Below are positions 1-6,695 of a stretch of 15,576 bases of DNA, piece after piece. The notes below the pieces were generated by a model, which saw only the letters and a program-made list of their open reading frames with translations, did not search any database and was not told the origin of the DNA. A program made the translations under genes and the position numbers. Origin of the DNA: Cloacimonetes bacterium UBA3900 (GTDB lineage Bacteria > Cloacimonadota > Cloacimonadia > Cloacimonadales > Cloacimonadaceae); assembly GCA_002391675.1 (NCBI GenBank), contig DGFM01000050.1:1-15576 (forward strand). The letters run 5' to 3'. Numbering within the stretch: position 1 is the stretch's first letter; each line of letters opens with the position of its first letter.

Positions 1-60
1 CGCCCCCCGAGATCTCCCTTATCCTCTTCGCCGGCAGCGTCAGATGTGTATAAGAGACAG
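1..60 (+). other. Illumina P5/Nextera adapter with i5 index (artefact)
   Basis: Bases 42-60 are exactly the 19-base Tn5 mosaic end AGATGTGTATAAGAGACAG used in Nextera libraries. Bases 28-41 match the Nextera read-1 tail with one mismatch (base 31). Bases 20-27 read TATCCTCT, which I recognise as Nextera i5 index S503/N503. Bases 1-19 match the end of the P5 primer with a few errors, mostly A read as C. The order P5, index, read-1 tail, mosaic end is that of a library molecule, so this is untrimmed adapter at the contig end and genomic sequence starts at 61. Confidence 0.97.
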
Positions 61-146
61 ATTATGGTTTGATGGATGATAAAGAGGCTGATGCGCATCA
101 GCCCACCATCGTTGTTTTGGATGCAAACAACTGTCCCGTCAAATAA
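61..146 (+). CDS. 3' end of an unidentified gene upstream of panC (partial)
   Basis: One frame (codons from base 63) is open from the adapter junction to a TAA stop at 144-146, which directly abuts the ATG of panC at 147. The readable C-terminus is about 27 residues and ends VVLDANNCPVK. A stop touching the next start with no gap is typical of translationally coupled operon genes, so this is probably the real end of a gene co-transcribed with panC. The fragment carries no motif I recognise. panB or panD are common neighbours of panC, but the residues do not let me assign either. The 5' part is lost to the contig end. Confidence 0.55.
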
Positions 147-986
147 ATGCAGATCATTCAAGACATCTCTTCCACCAAGTCACTTTGCCGTTCTCTAAAG
201 CAGGAAGGCACTTTGGGTTTTGTGCCCACCATGGGTTATTTGCATGAAGGTCACCTTTCTTTGGTGAAACAGAGTGTGAAAGAAAACCCCAACACCATAG
301 TCTCTATCTTTGTAAACCCCAGTCAGTTTGGGCAAGATGAGGATTTGGATACCTATCCGCGTGATCTGGAAAGGGATGTGGCTCTTCTGAAGGAATGCGG
401 CGTGGAGTATGTTTTCAATCCCAACGCTCAAACCATTTATCCCAGCGGATTTGACACCTGGGTGGTGCCCGAGAAACTCGCAAGTGTTCTCTGCGGCAAG
501 AGCCGTCCGGGTCATTTCAGAGGCGTGGCTACGGTTGTTTTGAAGCTGCTCAATATCACCAATCCGGATCATATGTATATGGGTATCAAGGATTACCAGC
601 AATTGCGCATCCTCAAGCAGATGGCAAGCGATCTGCATCTGGATTGCGACATCGTGGCCTGTCCCATCGTGCGTGAAGCGGATGGGTTGGCGATGAGTTC
701 CCGCAATAGCTACCTCAATCCTGATGAACGCAAGCGGGCTTTGAGCCTCTATCATGGCTTGCTCAAGGCAAGAGAGCTCTATGAGCAGGGCGAGCGTGAT
801 TGTGGACAGATTATCGAGACAATCAAATCAATTATTCAAGAATCCGGCGGACGGATAGATTATATAGAATGTGTGGATCCTCTCACGCTGCAAAGCATTT
901 CAGAGGCCAAAGATGACACACGCATGATGCTGGCCGTATATTTTGGCAAAACGCGCCTAATCGACAATATGGCATTAAAAGCTTGA
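147..986 (+). CDS. panC: Pantothenate synthetase (pantoate--beta-alanine ligase)
   Basis: The enzyme joins (R)-pantoate and beta-alanine using ATP, through a pantoyl-adenylate intermediate, to give pantothenate for coenzyme A; it acts in the cytoplasm. The 279 residues match the usual family length of about 280. Visible signatures are PTMGYLHEGHLSL (residues 27-39, with the HxGH adenylylation motif at 33-36), FVNPSQFGQDEDLDTYPRD (55-73), RPGHFRGVATVV (120-131), KDYQQL (148-153) and READGLAMSSRN (176-187, the KMSKS-like loop). The ATG directly follows the previous stop and there is no clear Shine-Dalgarno, which suggests translational coupling. The coaD gene about 5 kb downstream belongs to the same pathway but is not adjacent. 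Identification is secure. Confidence 0.97.
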   Translation: MQIIQDISSTKSLCRSLKQEGTLGFVPTMGYLHEGHLSLVKQSVKENPNTIVSIFVNPSQFGQDEDLDTYPRDLERDVALLKECGVEYVFNPNAQTIYPSGFDTWVVPEKLASVLCGKSRPGHFRGVATVVLKLLNITNPDHMYMGIKDYQQLRILKQMASDLHLDCDIVACPIVREADGLAMSSRNSYLNPDERKRALSLYHGLLKARELYEQGERDCGQIIETIKSIIQESGGRIDYIECVDPLTLQSISEAKDDTRMMLAVYFGKTRLIDNMALKA

Positions 987-1042
987 CTTTTGGGGCCTCT
1001 CGTAAAACTTGGCATTCACGAAGACTTATACCATTATCATGT

Positions 1043-1128
1043 GCGAAAGTGGCGGAACTGGCAGACGCGCTGGACTTAGGATCCAGTAGGTAATACCTAT
1101 AGGGGTTCAAGTCCCCTCTTTCGCACCA
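1043..1128 (+). tRNA. tRNA-Leu (anticodon UAG)
   Basis: A complete cloverleaf with a long variable arm, as expected for tRNA-Leu. The acceptor stem is GCGAAAG (1043-1049) with CTTTCGC (1118-1124), the discriminator base is A, and the CCA end is encoded (1126-1128). The anticodon stem is CTGGA/TCCAG (1070-1074/1082-1086) with loop CTTAGGA, giving anticodon TAG at 1077-1079. The T arm is AGGGG-TTCAAGT-CCCCT (1101-1117). It would read CUN leucine codons, chiefly CUA. It lies between panC and tig with no terminator visible on either side, so it may be processed from a transcript shared with its neighbours. Confidence 0.96.
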
Positions 1129-1162
1129 AATTGTATTTTTATAGTTCTTAAGGAGATAAATT

Positions 1163-2461
1163 GTGCAAGTAGACATCAAACAAGTTGATCCTGTTACCAA
1201 GGAACTTACCATCACGGTGGAAGCAAGCCAGGCACAGGATGAGTATCGTAAATATCTGGAAAAGGCTGCGAGACGCATACAGATCCCGGGATTTCGCAAG
1301 GGCAAAGCACCTTTGGCCAGAGTGGAAAGGGAATACAAGGATTCCATCGTAGCCAGCTTTTTGGAAGATGCTACGGATAAGTATTTTGGCCAGGCGGTCA
1401 CCGAACATCAGATTGGCTATCTGGCGATGCCCATGGTGAAAGACCTCAAATGGGAAGACGAGCAGGATCTGGTGATCGTGGTGGAAATCGAACAGGAGCC
1501 TGAGGTGGAACTTACCATTCCGGAACCCTTTGAGGTTCCTTACAAACACCTCACCGTGGAAAGCCAGGTGGATTATATCCTCAGTGACACGGCAAACAAA
1601 AACCGCACCTACGAACAGGTAGAGGCCGCTCTGGAAGGAGACGCCCTGAGTTGCAGCCTCACGATTCCCGGCCAAAACGACGATGAACCCGTGAACGTGA
1701 TACTCTATGCCGGCGAAAATCCGCCCATGCGCAGCAGCAATGACCTCTTGGATAGAATGGTGGGCGACACCGTGAATATCACTCTCAGCGGCAATGGGCT
1801 CAAACTCGTGACTCAAAACAAGTTTCCCGATCTTGACAACGAGATGAACTACAGCTGCAGTGTGATGGTAAACGAGATTATGCGCCTCAAGGTGCCCGAG
1901 ATAGATGATGAATTTGCCAAGGATCTGGGTTTTGATGACCTGGCTGCCTTGAAACAACAGCTGAGCGACGACCTTCGCCTCAGAATCGAGCATGGCAATT
2001 ATGAAGGCGAAAATAGGGCCATCATCCATAAGCTTTATGCAGACAATCCTTTCCAGCTGCCCGAGCGCACTTTGAACTATGTGGTTGAAAACGAGCTGTC
2101 ACAGCTGGATCAACAGCAGGAAATGTATCGCAAATATCTGGAAATGCAATATCGGATGGAATTTAGCAACCAGATGATCAGCCTTTATGTAAACAAAGCC
2201 TTGCGCAAGCTCACCGGGTTTACGCTTGATGAGAGCAAGATGGATGAATACATCGAACACAACGCCATCATGAGCGACATGACGGTGGACGCTTGGGAAG
2301 AGCAAAATAAAGATAGAATCCAGGACGACGACTTTGTAGATCAGGCCACTAACTGGTTTATGCTGCGTGATTTGGCAGCCAAAGCCACCTTTGTGGACCC
2401 GCCTGAACCTGAAGAACCACCCGCTGATGCTGAAGAAAGCACAGAAGAGAAGGAGGACTAA
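1163..2461 (+). CDS. tig: Trigger factor (ribosome-bound chaperone) with degenerate PPIase region
   Basis: Trigger factor binds near the ribosomal exit tunnel and shields nascent chains. The start is GTG at 1163, with AGGAG at 1151-1155 and a 7-base spacer. The N-terminal ribosome-binding domain carries the signature GFRKGKAP (residues 43-50). The C-terminal chaperone arms follow PEIDDEFAKDLGF. The tail is acidic and proline-rich (PPEPEEPPADAEESTEEKED). Length is 432, normal for the family. The central segment at about 140-230, where the FKBP-type prolyl isomerase should lie, lacks recognisable versions of the DG..FxGG and IPGFE motifs, so isomerase activity is doubtful. The stop overlaps the clpP start by one base (TAATG). 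The tig-clpP-clpX order is widely conserved in bacteria. Confidence 0.93.
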   Translation: MQVDIKQVDPVTKELTITVEASQAQDEYRKYLEKAARRIQIPGFRKGKAPLARVEREYKDSIVASFLEDATDKYFGQAVTEHQIGYLAMPMVKDLKWEDEQDLVIVVEIEQEPEVELTIPEPFEVPYKHLTVESQVDYILSDTANKNRTYEQVEAALEGDALSCSLTIPGQNDDEPVNVILYAGENPPMRSSNDLLDRMVGDTVNITLSGNGLKLVTQNKFPDLDNEMNYSCSVMVNEIMRLKVPEIDDEFAKDLGFDDLAALKQQLSDDLRLRIEHGNYEGENRAIIHKLYADNPFQLPERTLNYVVENELSQLDQQQEMYRKYLEMQYRMEFSNQMISLYVNKALRKLTGFTLDESKMDEYIEHNAIMSDMTVDAWEEQNKDRIQDDDFVDQATNWFMLRDLAAKATFVDPPEPEEPPADAEESTEEKED

Positions 2462-3045
2462 TGAATTACATCCCCATGGTTATCGAACAAGTAGGCCGCG
2501 TCGAGCGCGCATATGACATCTATTCCAGATTGCTCAAGGATAGAATCGTCTTTGTGGGCGGCGTGATAGAAGACAACCTGGCAAACTCAATCGTGGCGCA
2601 GCTGCTGCACTTGGAAGGTGAAGATGCTAATGCCGATATCTATATGTATATCAACTCCCCGGGAGGGATTATCTCCTCTGGATTGGCCATCTACGACACC
2701 ATGCAATACATCAAGCCCAAAGTGAGCACCATCTGCATCGGTCAGGCTGCGAGTATGGCTGCCATGCTTTTGGCCTCTGGAGCCAAGGGAAAGCGCACGG
2801 CTCTCCCCTATAGCAGAATCATGATCCACCAACCTCTGGGCGGCGCTCAGGGACAGGCGAGCGACATAGAGATTCAAGCCAAAGAAATCCTCTACCTCAG
2901 AGAAGTGATGAATGAACTGTTGCACAAACATACCGGACGGCCCTTGGAACAGATCATCGACGATACAGACCGAAACTATTTCATGAGTGCTGCCGAGGCT
3001 AAAGAATACGGATTGATCGACGAAGTGATCACCATGAGGAAATAG
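2461..3045 (+). CDS. clpP: ClpP protease subunit, catalytic Asp replaced by Asn
   Basis: Proteolytic core of the ATP-dependent Clp protease, a serine peptidase (MEROPS S14) forming stacked heptamer rings with ClpX or ClpA/C. It has 194 residues, the size of mature ClpP, with the conserved start MNYIPMVIEQ...ERAYDIYSRLLKDRI. The nucleophile is Ser98 in GQAASMA and the base is His123 in MIHQPLGG. Aligned by eye with Staphylococcus aureus ClpP (S98/H123/D172 in TDRDNF), this protein reads TDRNYF, so position 172 is Asn, encoded by AAC at 2974-2976. Asp170 is present. The ATG overlaps the tig stop by one base, and AAGGAGG just upstream is a strong ribosome binding site. No propeptide is visible. 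Family is certain; full peptidase activity is open. Confidence 0.97.
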   Translation: MNYIPMVIEQVGRVERAYDIYSRLLKDRIVFVGGVIEDNLANSIVAQLLHLEGEDANADIYMYINSPGGIISSGLAIYDTMQYIKPKVSTICIGQAASMAAMLLASGAKGKRTALPYSRIMIHQPLGGAQGQASDIEIQAKEILYLREVMNELLHKHTGRPLEQIIDDTDRNYFMSAAEAKEYGLIDEVITMRK

Positions 3046-3046
3046 C

Positions 3047-3075
3047 TTGACGGAAATCAGCATCTGTCATAAACA
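3047..3075 (+). promoter_or_regulatory. Possible sigma-70-type promoter in front of clpX
   Basis: TTGACG (3047-3052) is a 5/6 match to the -35 consensus and is followed, after 17 bases, by a weak -10 (TAAACA, 3070-3075). It starts two bases after the clpP stop and lies about 40 bases upstream of the clpX start, in the only sizeable gap within the tig-clpX group. It could give clpX transcripts separate from clpP. The -10 is poor, so this is tentative. Confidence 0.28.
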
Positions 3076-3113
3076 AGACTCACAATCTAAAAACAATATT
3101 CTCAGGAGAGACT

Positions 3114-4346
3114 TTGGATAAATTCAAAAATGAAAGCTGTTCGTTCTGCGGCAGATCAGAAGCCGAAGTGCGAACCTTGATTCGGGGCATTGCCGGCAAT
3201 ATCTGCGATGAATGCATCGATATGTGCCACAATGTCTTGAATACCAATGAAGTGCCTGTGGAGCAGGAAGAGATTGACCTTCCGATCCCCAGCAAGATCA
3301 AGAGCTATCTGGATCAGTATGTGATCGGCCAGGAAAACGCCAAGATGATCATCTCTGTGGCTGTGTACAATCATTACAAGCGTATTTTCAGACAAAACAA
3401 GATGGATGATGTCACACTGGAGAAAAGCAATATACTGATGATCGGGCCTACCGGTTGTGGAAAGACCCTGATCGCTCAGACTTTGGCAAACTTTCTGAAA
3501 GTGCCCTTTGCCATCTCTGATGCTACCACACTCACCGAAGCAGGATATGTGGGTGAGGACGTGGAAAACATCCTGGTGCGCCTCTTGCAAGCTGCGGATT
3601 ATGACGTCAAAAAAGCCGAGCACGGTATCGTCTATATCGATGAAATGGACAAGATCAGCAGAAAGTCTGAGACGCCATCCATCACCAGAGACGTATCCGG
3701 CGAAGGCGTGCAGCAGGCACTGCTCAAGATCTTGGAGGGAACCAAGGTCAACGTGCCACCCAAGGGCGGCAGAAAGCATCCTCAACAAGACTTTATCGAG
3801 ATGGATACCACCAACATCCTCTTTATCGCCGGTGGTGCCTTCTTTGGCTTGGAGAAAATCATCAAAGAACGTATGGATAAGAAAGTTATCGGTTTTGACG
3901 TGAAGCTCTCTGAAAAGCTGGATGACAGCAATATCTTCGAGCATACCAATGGTTCAGACCTGCTCAAATATGGCCTCATCCCAGAGCTCATCGGCAGACT
4001 TCCCGTAATCTGCACTCTGCACGAGCTTTCGGAAGACGCTTTGATGGATATTCTCACCAAGCCCAAAAATGCCATCTGTAAACAATATGAGAAGTATTTT
4101 GAGCTGGATGGAGTGGAGCTGAACTGGGAAGAGGAAGCTCTGGCAGAAATCGCCAAGATCGCCATCAGCCAAAAGACAGGTGCACGCGGACTCCGGAGCA
4201 TTATGGAGAAATTTATGCTCCAGATCATGTACGATCTGCCGGATAACCCCCAGTGGAATAGCTGCACCATCACCAAAGAGGCGGTATTGCAGACCAAGCC
4301 GCCTATCTGTAAAACCGACAATAAATCAAAAACCGCATCAAAATAA
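3114..4346 (+). CDS. clpX: ATP-dependent unfoldase ClpX
   Basis: AAA+ unfoldase that recognises substrates and threads them into ClpP. The zinc-binding domain has four cysteines (C9-x2-C12 and C31-x2-C34). Then come Walker A GPTGCGKT (111-118), pore loop GYVG (144-147), Walker B IVYIDE (172-177), RKH loop (220-222), the IGF tripeptide that docks onto ClpP (259-261) and sensor-2 GARG (356-359). Length 410 is normal. The start is taken as TTG at 3114 with AGGAG at 3104-3108: the nearby ATG is out of frame, and this start keeps the zinc finger intact at residue 9. The intact IGF loop argues that ClpX still partners a ClpP, most simply the adjacent one. Confidence 0.97.
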   Translation: MDKFKNESCSFCGRSEAEVRTLIRGIAGNICDECIDMCHNVLNTNEVPVEQEEIDLPIPSKIKSYLDQYVIGQENAKMIISVAVYNHYKRIFRQNKMDDVTLEKSNILMIGPTGCGKTLIAQTLANFLKVPFAISDATTLTEAGYVGEDVENILVRLLQAADYDVKKAEHGIVYIDEMDKISRKSETPSITRDVSGEGVQQALLKILEGTKVNVPPKGGRKHPQQDFIEMDTTNILFIAGGAFFGLEKIIKERMDKKVIGFDVKLSEKLDDSNIFEHTNGSDLLKYGLIPELIGRLPVICTLHELSEDALMDILTKPKNAICKQYEKYFELDGVELNWEEEALAEIAKIAISQKTGARGLRSIMEKFMLQIMYDLPDNPQWNSCTITKEAVLQTKPPICKTDNKSKTASK

Positions 4347-4358
4347 AGGGAGTATATC

Positions 4359-4958
4359 ATGAGAAGATACCTTGTCATTATTCTGTTAGTCCTTATGGGA
4401 CTTATGCTTGTGGCTTGTGATGATGATGCCGAGCTGCGCATCCGCAACCGCACCAACGCCTCTGTCACAGCAAAGGTTGATGAAGGTGAGGAATTCACAA
4501 TCGAAGCCTGGAGTGGCTGGAGCCGCGTCTATACTCAAGATACAAACGTTACCGTAAACTATGAGGGCCTGTATGTGTATCCCGGTTTTGTGACCCGTGC
4601 AGTTACCCAGGGAATACCTACAACCGTAAACATTTATCCGGATTGTGGTGCCGTCAGACTCAACAATGATGGCGCACCCGCAATTACCGAAATCTATATT
4701 TCACGGCATGACGCCACGGATTGGGGCGAAAACTTGATCGCCAGCAATATGTTGGCAGGCTCTGCCCTCACCTGGAGCATCAAGGCAGGAGCTTGGGACT
4801 TCAAAGTGGTGAACGAAGCTGGAACCTCCTTGTATAGCATGAACCAAACCATCACCGATAATGAGACGCTGGAGCTGTTGATCAGCCAATTTGCCACACA
4901 TACCAAGAAAGATAAAGCACCCGGCGGCAGTAAGTCATCCGAGCTGATCGCCCGCTAA
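4359..4958 (+). CDS. Small predicted lipoprotein of unknown function
   Basis: A 199-residue protein with an N-terminal signal (MRRY, then a hydrophobic stretch) ending in a lipobox LVAC, which places the lipidated Cys at residue 20. The Cys is followed directly by DDD. The rest is rich in short beta-type segments. Residues about 23-90 begin ELRIRNRTNASV, and residues about 105-180 contain EIYISRHDATDWGENLIAS and ...GAWDFKVVNEAG. I associate that second pattern (isoleucine strand, WGxNL, then a G-x-W/Y-D-hydrophobic strand) with small beta-sandwich domains of unknown function in secreted proteins. A Shine-Dalgarno AGGGAG precedes the ATG, 12 bases after clpX, so it is probably in the same transcript. 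No enzymatic motif is visible. Function unknown. Confidence 0.85.
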   Translation: MRRYLVIILLVLMGLMLVACDDDAELRIRNRTNASVTAKVDEGEEFTIEAWSGWSRVYTQDTNVTVNYEGLYVYPGFVTRAVTQGIPTTVNIYPDCGAVRLNNDGAPAITEIYISRHDATDWGENLIASNMLAGSALTWSIKAGAWDFKVVNEAGTSLYSMNQTITDNETLELLISQFATHTKKDKAPGGSKSSELIAR

Positions 4959-4980
4959 ACAAACTATATTCAAGGATAAA

Positions 4981-6204
4981 ATGAACAATACAAAAGCTCG
5001 CAGAGAACGCTTGGGAGCTTCCATGGCAAATGGCGAGGCTTGCATCATCTTTGCAAATCAAGCCGAAAACCTGCGTAAGTTTTCCCAAGACAACAACTTC
5101 TTGTACTTCACGGGGCTCAATATACCCAATGCCATCCTGGTGTTGATTAAGAGCGCTGATGCCGTGCAAGAGATGCTATTTATCGAGCGTGGGATTCCTG
5201 AGCGCGAAGTGTGGGATGGCAAGAAAATGACCAAAGATGAGGCTCAACAGATCAGTGAGATCAGGAGAGTCTTATATCTTGATGAATATGACGCCACTAT
5301 GTCCATGTGGTGTCCTATGCTGAATAAGATCCACGCCAATATCGGCTTCGTCGCTTTGGATCAGCCCCTGAATTATGCGCTGTACAGGCTGGAGCCGCTG
5401 CGTATCCGCTTCCCGCAGATCCAAATCGCAGATATCACGCCCCTCATCACACCGCTGAGGAAGATCAAGGATGCCTGGGAGATCGAGCAAATGCAAAAGG
5501 CAATCGACATCACCGGCGAAGGCATCCTGGATATCATCAGGCAGGCACGTGCTTCCATGTATGAATATGAGCTGGAAGCTATGCTCTTCTACCGTATGCA
5601 GAGAAGCGGTGCGCATCATTGGGGCTTTGCGCCCATCATCGCTTCCGGCATCAATGCGGCAACGCTGCACTATGGCCAAAACAACTGTCGCATCGAAGAA
5701 GGACAGCTGGTGCTGATGGACGTGGGAGCAGCCTATAACAACTATAGCGCCGACGTCACGAGATGCTTCCCCGTGAGCGAGAGCTTCAGCGACCGGCAAA
5801 GGCAAATCTACCAGCTGGTTCTGGATGTGCAGAAAGAGATCATCGAGATGATCAAACCCGGCGTCAGTTTGATGGACTTGCAGGTGAGGACGCGGGAGCT
5901 TTTGGCTGAGTCTGCCCTGGCAATCGGCCTCATCAAAGATCTGGATGAGATCACCAGATACTATATGCACGGCGTGAGCCACTTCCTGGGCCTGGATACG
6001 CACGATCTGGGTGGACGCAACGCCATCTTGGAAGCGGGAAATGTGATAACAGTTGAACCCGGCATCTACATCCCGGAAGAAAACCTGGGCGTACGCATCG
6101 AAGATGACGTCCTGGTCACCGAATCCGGAAACCACGTGCTTTCCCACAACATTCCCAAGGAAATCAGCGAGATCGAAGAGATCCGTCGCAAGGCTTTGAG
6201 CTGA
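4981..6204 (+). CDS. pepP: Xaa-Pro aminopeptidase (M24B family)
   Basis: A dinuclear metallopeptidase that removes an N-terminal residue preceding proline. Residues about 5-130 look like the aminopeptidase-P N-terminal domain (FLYFTGL...ERGIPEREVWDG). Residues about 165-400 form the pita-bread catalytic domain. All five metal ligands are visible: D247 (LMDVGA), D258 (SADVTR), H334 (HGVSHFLGLDTHD), E359 (VEPGIYIP) and E374 (VRIEDDV). Length is 407. No signal peptide is present, so it is cytoplasmic, where it would finish degradation of Clp-derived peptides containing proline. AAGGA lies 4 bases before the ATG. The stop is one base from the coaD start. Family is certain; aminopeptidase versus Xaa-Pro dipeptidase (pepQ) cannot be settled by eye. 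Confidence 0.9.
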   Translation: MNNTKARRERLGASMANGEACIIFANQAENLRKFSQDNNFLYFTGLNIPNAILVLIKSADAVQEMLFIERGIPEREVWDGKKMTKDEAQQISEIRRVLYLDEYDATMSMWCPMLNKIHANIGFVALDQPLNYALYRLEPLRIRFPQIQIADITPLITPLRKIKDAWEIEQMQKAIDITGEGILDIIRQARASMYEYELEAMLFYRMQRSGAHHWGFAPIIASGINAATLHYGQNNCRIEEGQLVLMDVGAAYNNYSADVTRCFPVSESFSDRQRQIYQLVLDVQKEIIEMIKPGVSLMDLQVRTRELLAESALAIGLIKDLDEITRYYMHGVSHFLGLDTHDLGGRNAILEAGNVITVEPGIYIPEENLGVRIEDDVLVTESGNHVLSHNIPKEISEIEEIRRKALS

Positions 6205-6205
6205 T

Positions 6206-6685
6206 ATGCATAGAGCGCTATATCCCGGTACTTTCGATCCCATCACTCTGGGGCACATCAACATCGTGCAAAAAGCGGTGGAGTTCTTTGATGAAGTGAT
6301 CCTCGCTGTAGCAGATTATACCGGCAAAGACCCCCATCTGAATCTGGAGCAGAGGCTGCGGCTCTGCAGAGAGTCTACCTTGGACATCCCCAATCTGAAG
6401 GTGGTGAGCTTTACCGGCCTGGCAGTGGATTTTGCCAAGAAGATGCAGTGTAACACCATGATCCGCGGCCTGAGAGCGGTTTCAGACTTTGAATATGAGC
6501 TATCCCTGGCCATCACCAATAGAAAGCTGAAACCAGAGATCGAGACAGTGTTCCTGGTGCCCAGCCTCAAATATATGTACCTCTCCTCCACCATGGTGAG
6601 GCAGCTTGCAGACCTCAAGGCACCTTTGGATGACTTTGTACCCCAGCCCGTATTGGAATACTACCGGAAGAACGGCCTCTCATAA
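6206..6685 (+). CDS. coaD: Phosphopantetheine adenylyltransferase
   Basis: Catalyses the fourth step of CoA synthesis: 4'-phosphopantetheine plus ATP gives dephospho-CoA. It is a member of the nucleotidyltransferase alpha/beta-phosphodiesterase superfamily. Length 159 is typical. Signatures are YPGTFDPITLGH (residues 6-17, containing the T/HxGH nucleotide-binding motif), IRGLRAVSDFEYE in the middle and YLSSTMVR, equivalent to the ISSS-x-R/K motif. The ATG lies one base after the aminopeptidase stop (TGATATG), so translation is very likely coupled and there is no independent ribosome binding site. With panC upstream in the window this gives two CoA-pathway genes. Confidence 0.96.
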   Translation: MHRALYPGTFDPITLGHINIVQKAVEFFDEVILAVADYTGKDPHLNLEQRLRLCRESTLDIPNLKVVSFTGLAVDFAKKMQCNTMIRGLRAVSDFEYELSLAITNRKLKPEIETVFLVPSLKYMYLSSTMVRQLADLKAPLDDFVPQPVLEYYRKNGLS

Positions 6686-6695
6686 AGAGTAAAAG

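Noticed and set aside
983..1040. Possible promoter in front of tRNA-Leu (TTGACT at 983, TTGGCA at 1009, TATCAT at 1035)
   Set aside because: No pair of boxes has a spacing close to 17 bases with acceptable hexamers (TTGGCA to TATCAT is 20), so I do not call it.
883..1401. Minus-strand reading frame of 172 codons spanning the tRNA and the ends of panC and tig
   Set aside because: It overlaps a certain tRNA gene and two well-identified genes, has no ribosome binding site and no recognisable protein.
1148..2029. Minus-strand reading frame of 293 codons opposite tig
   Set aside because: It is the mirror of the trigger factor codons; histidine-rich composition and lack of motifs mark it as a shadow.
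5272..6264. Minus-strand reading frame of 330 codons opposite the aminopeptidase gene
   Set aside because: The plus-strand frame has all five metal ligands of an M24 peptidase; the opposite frame has no motif or start signal.
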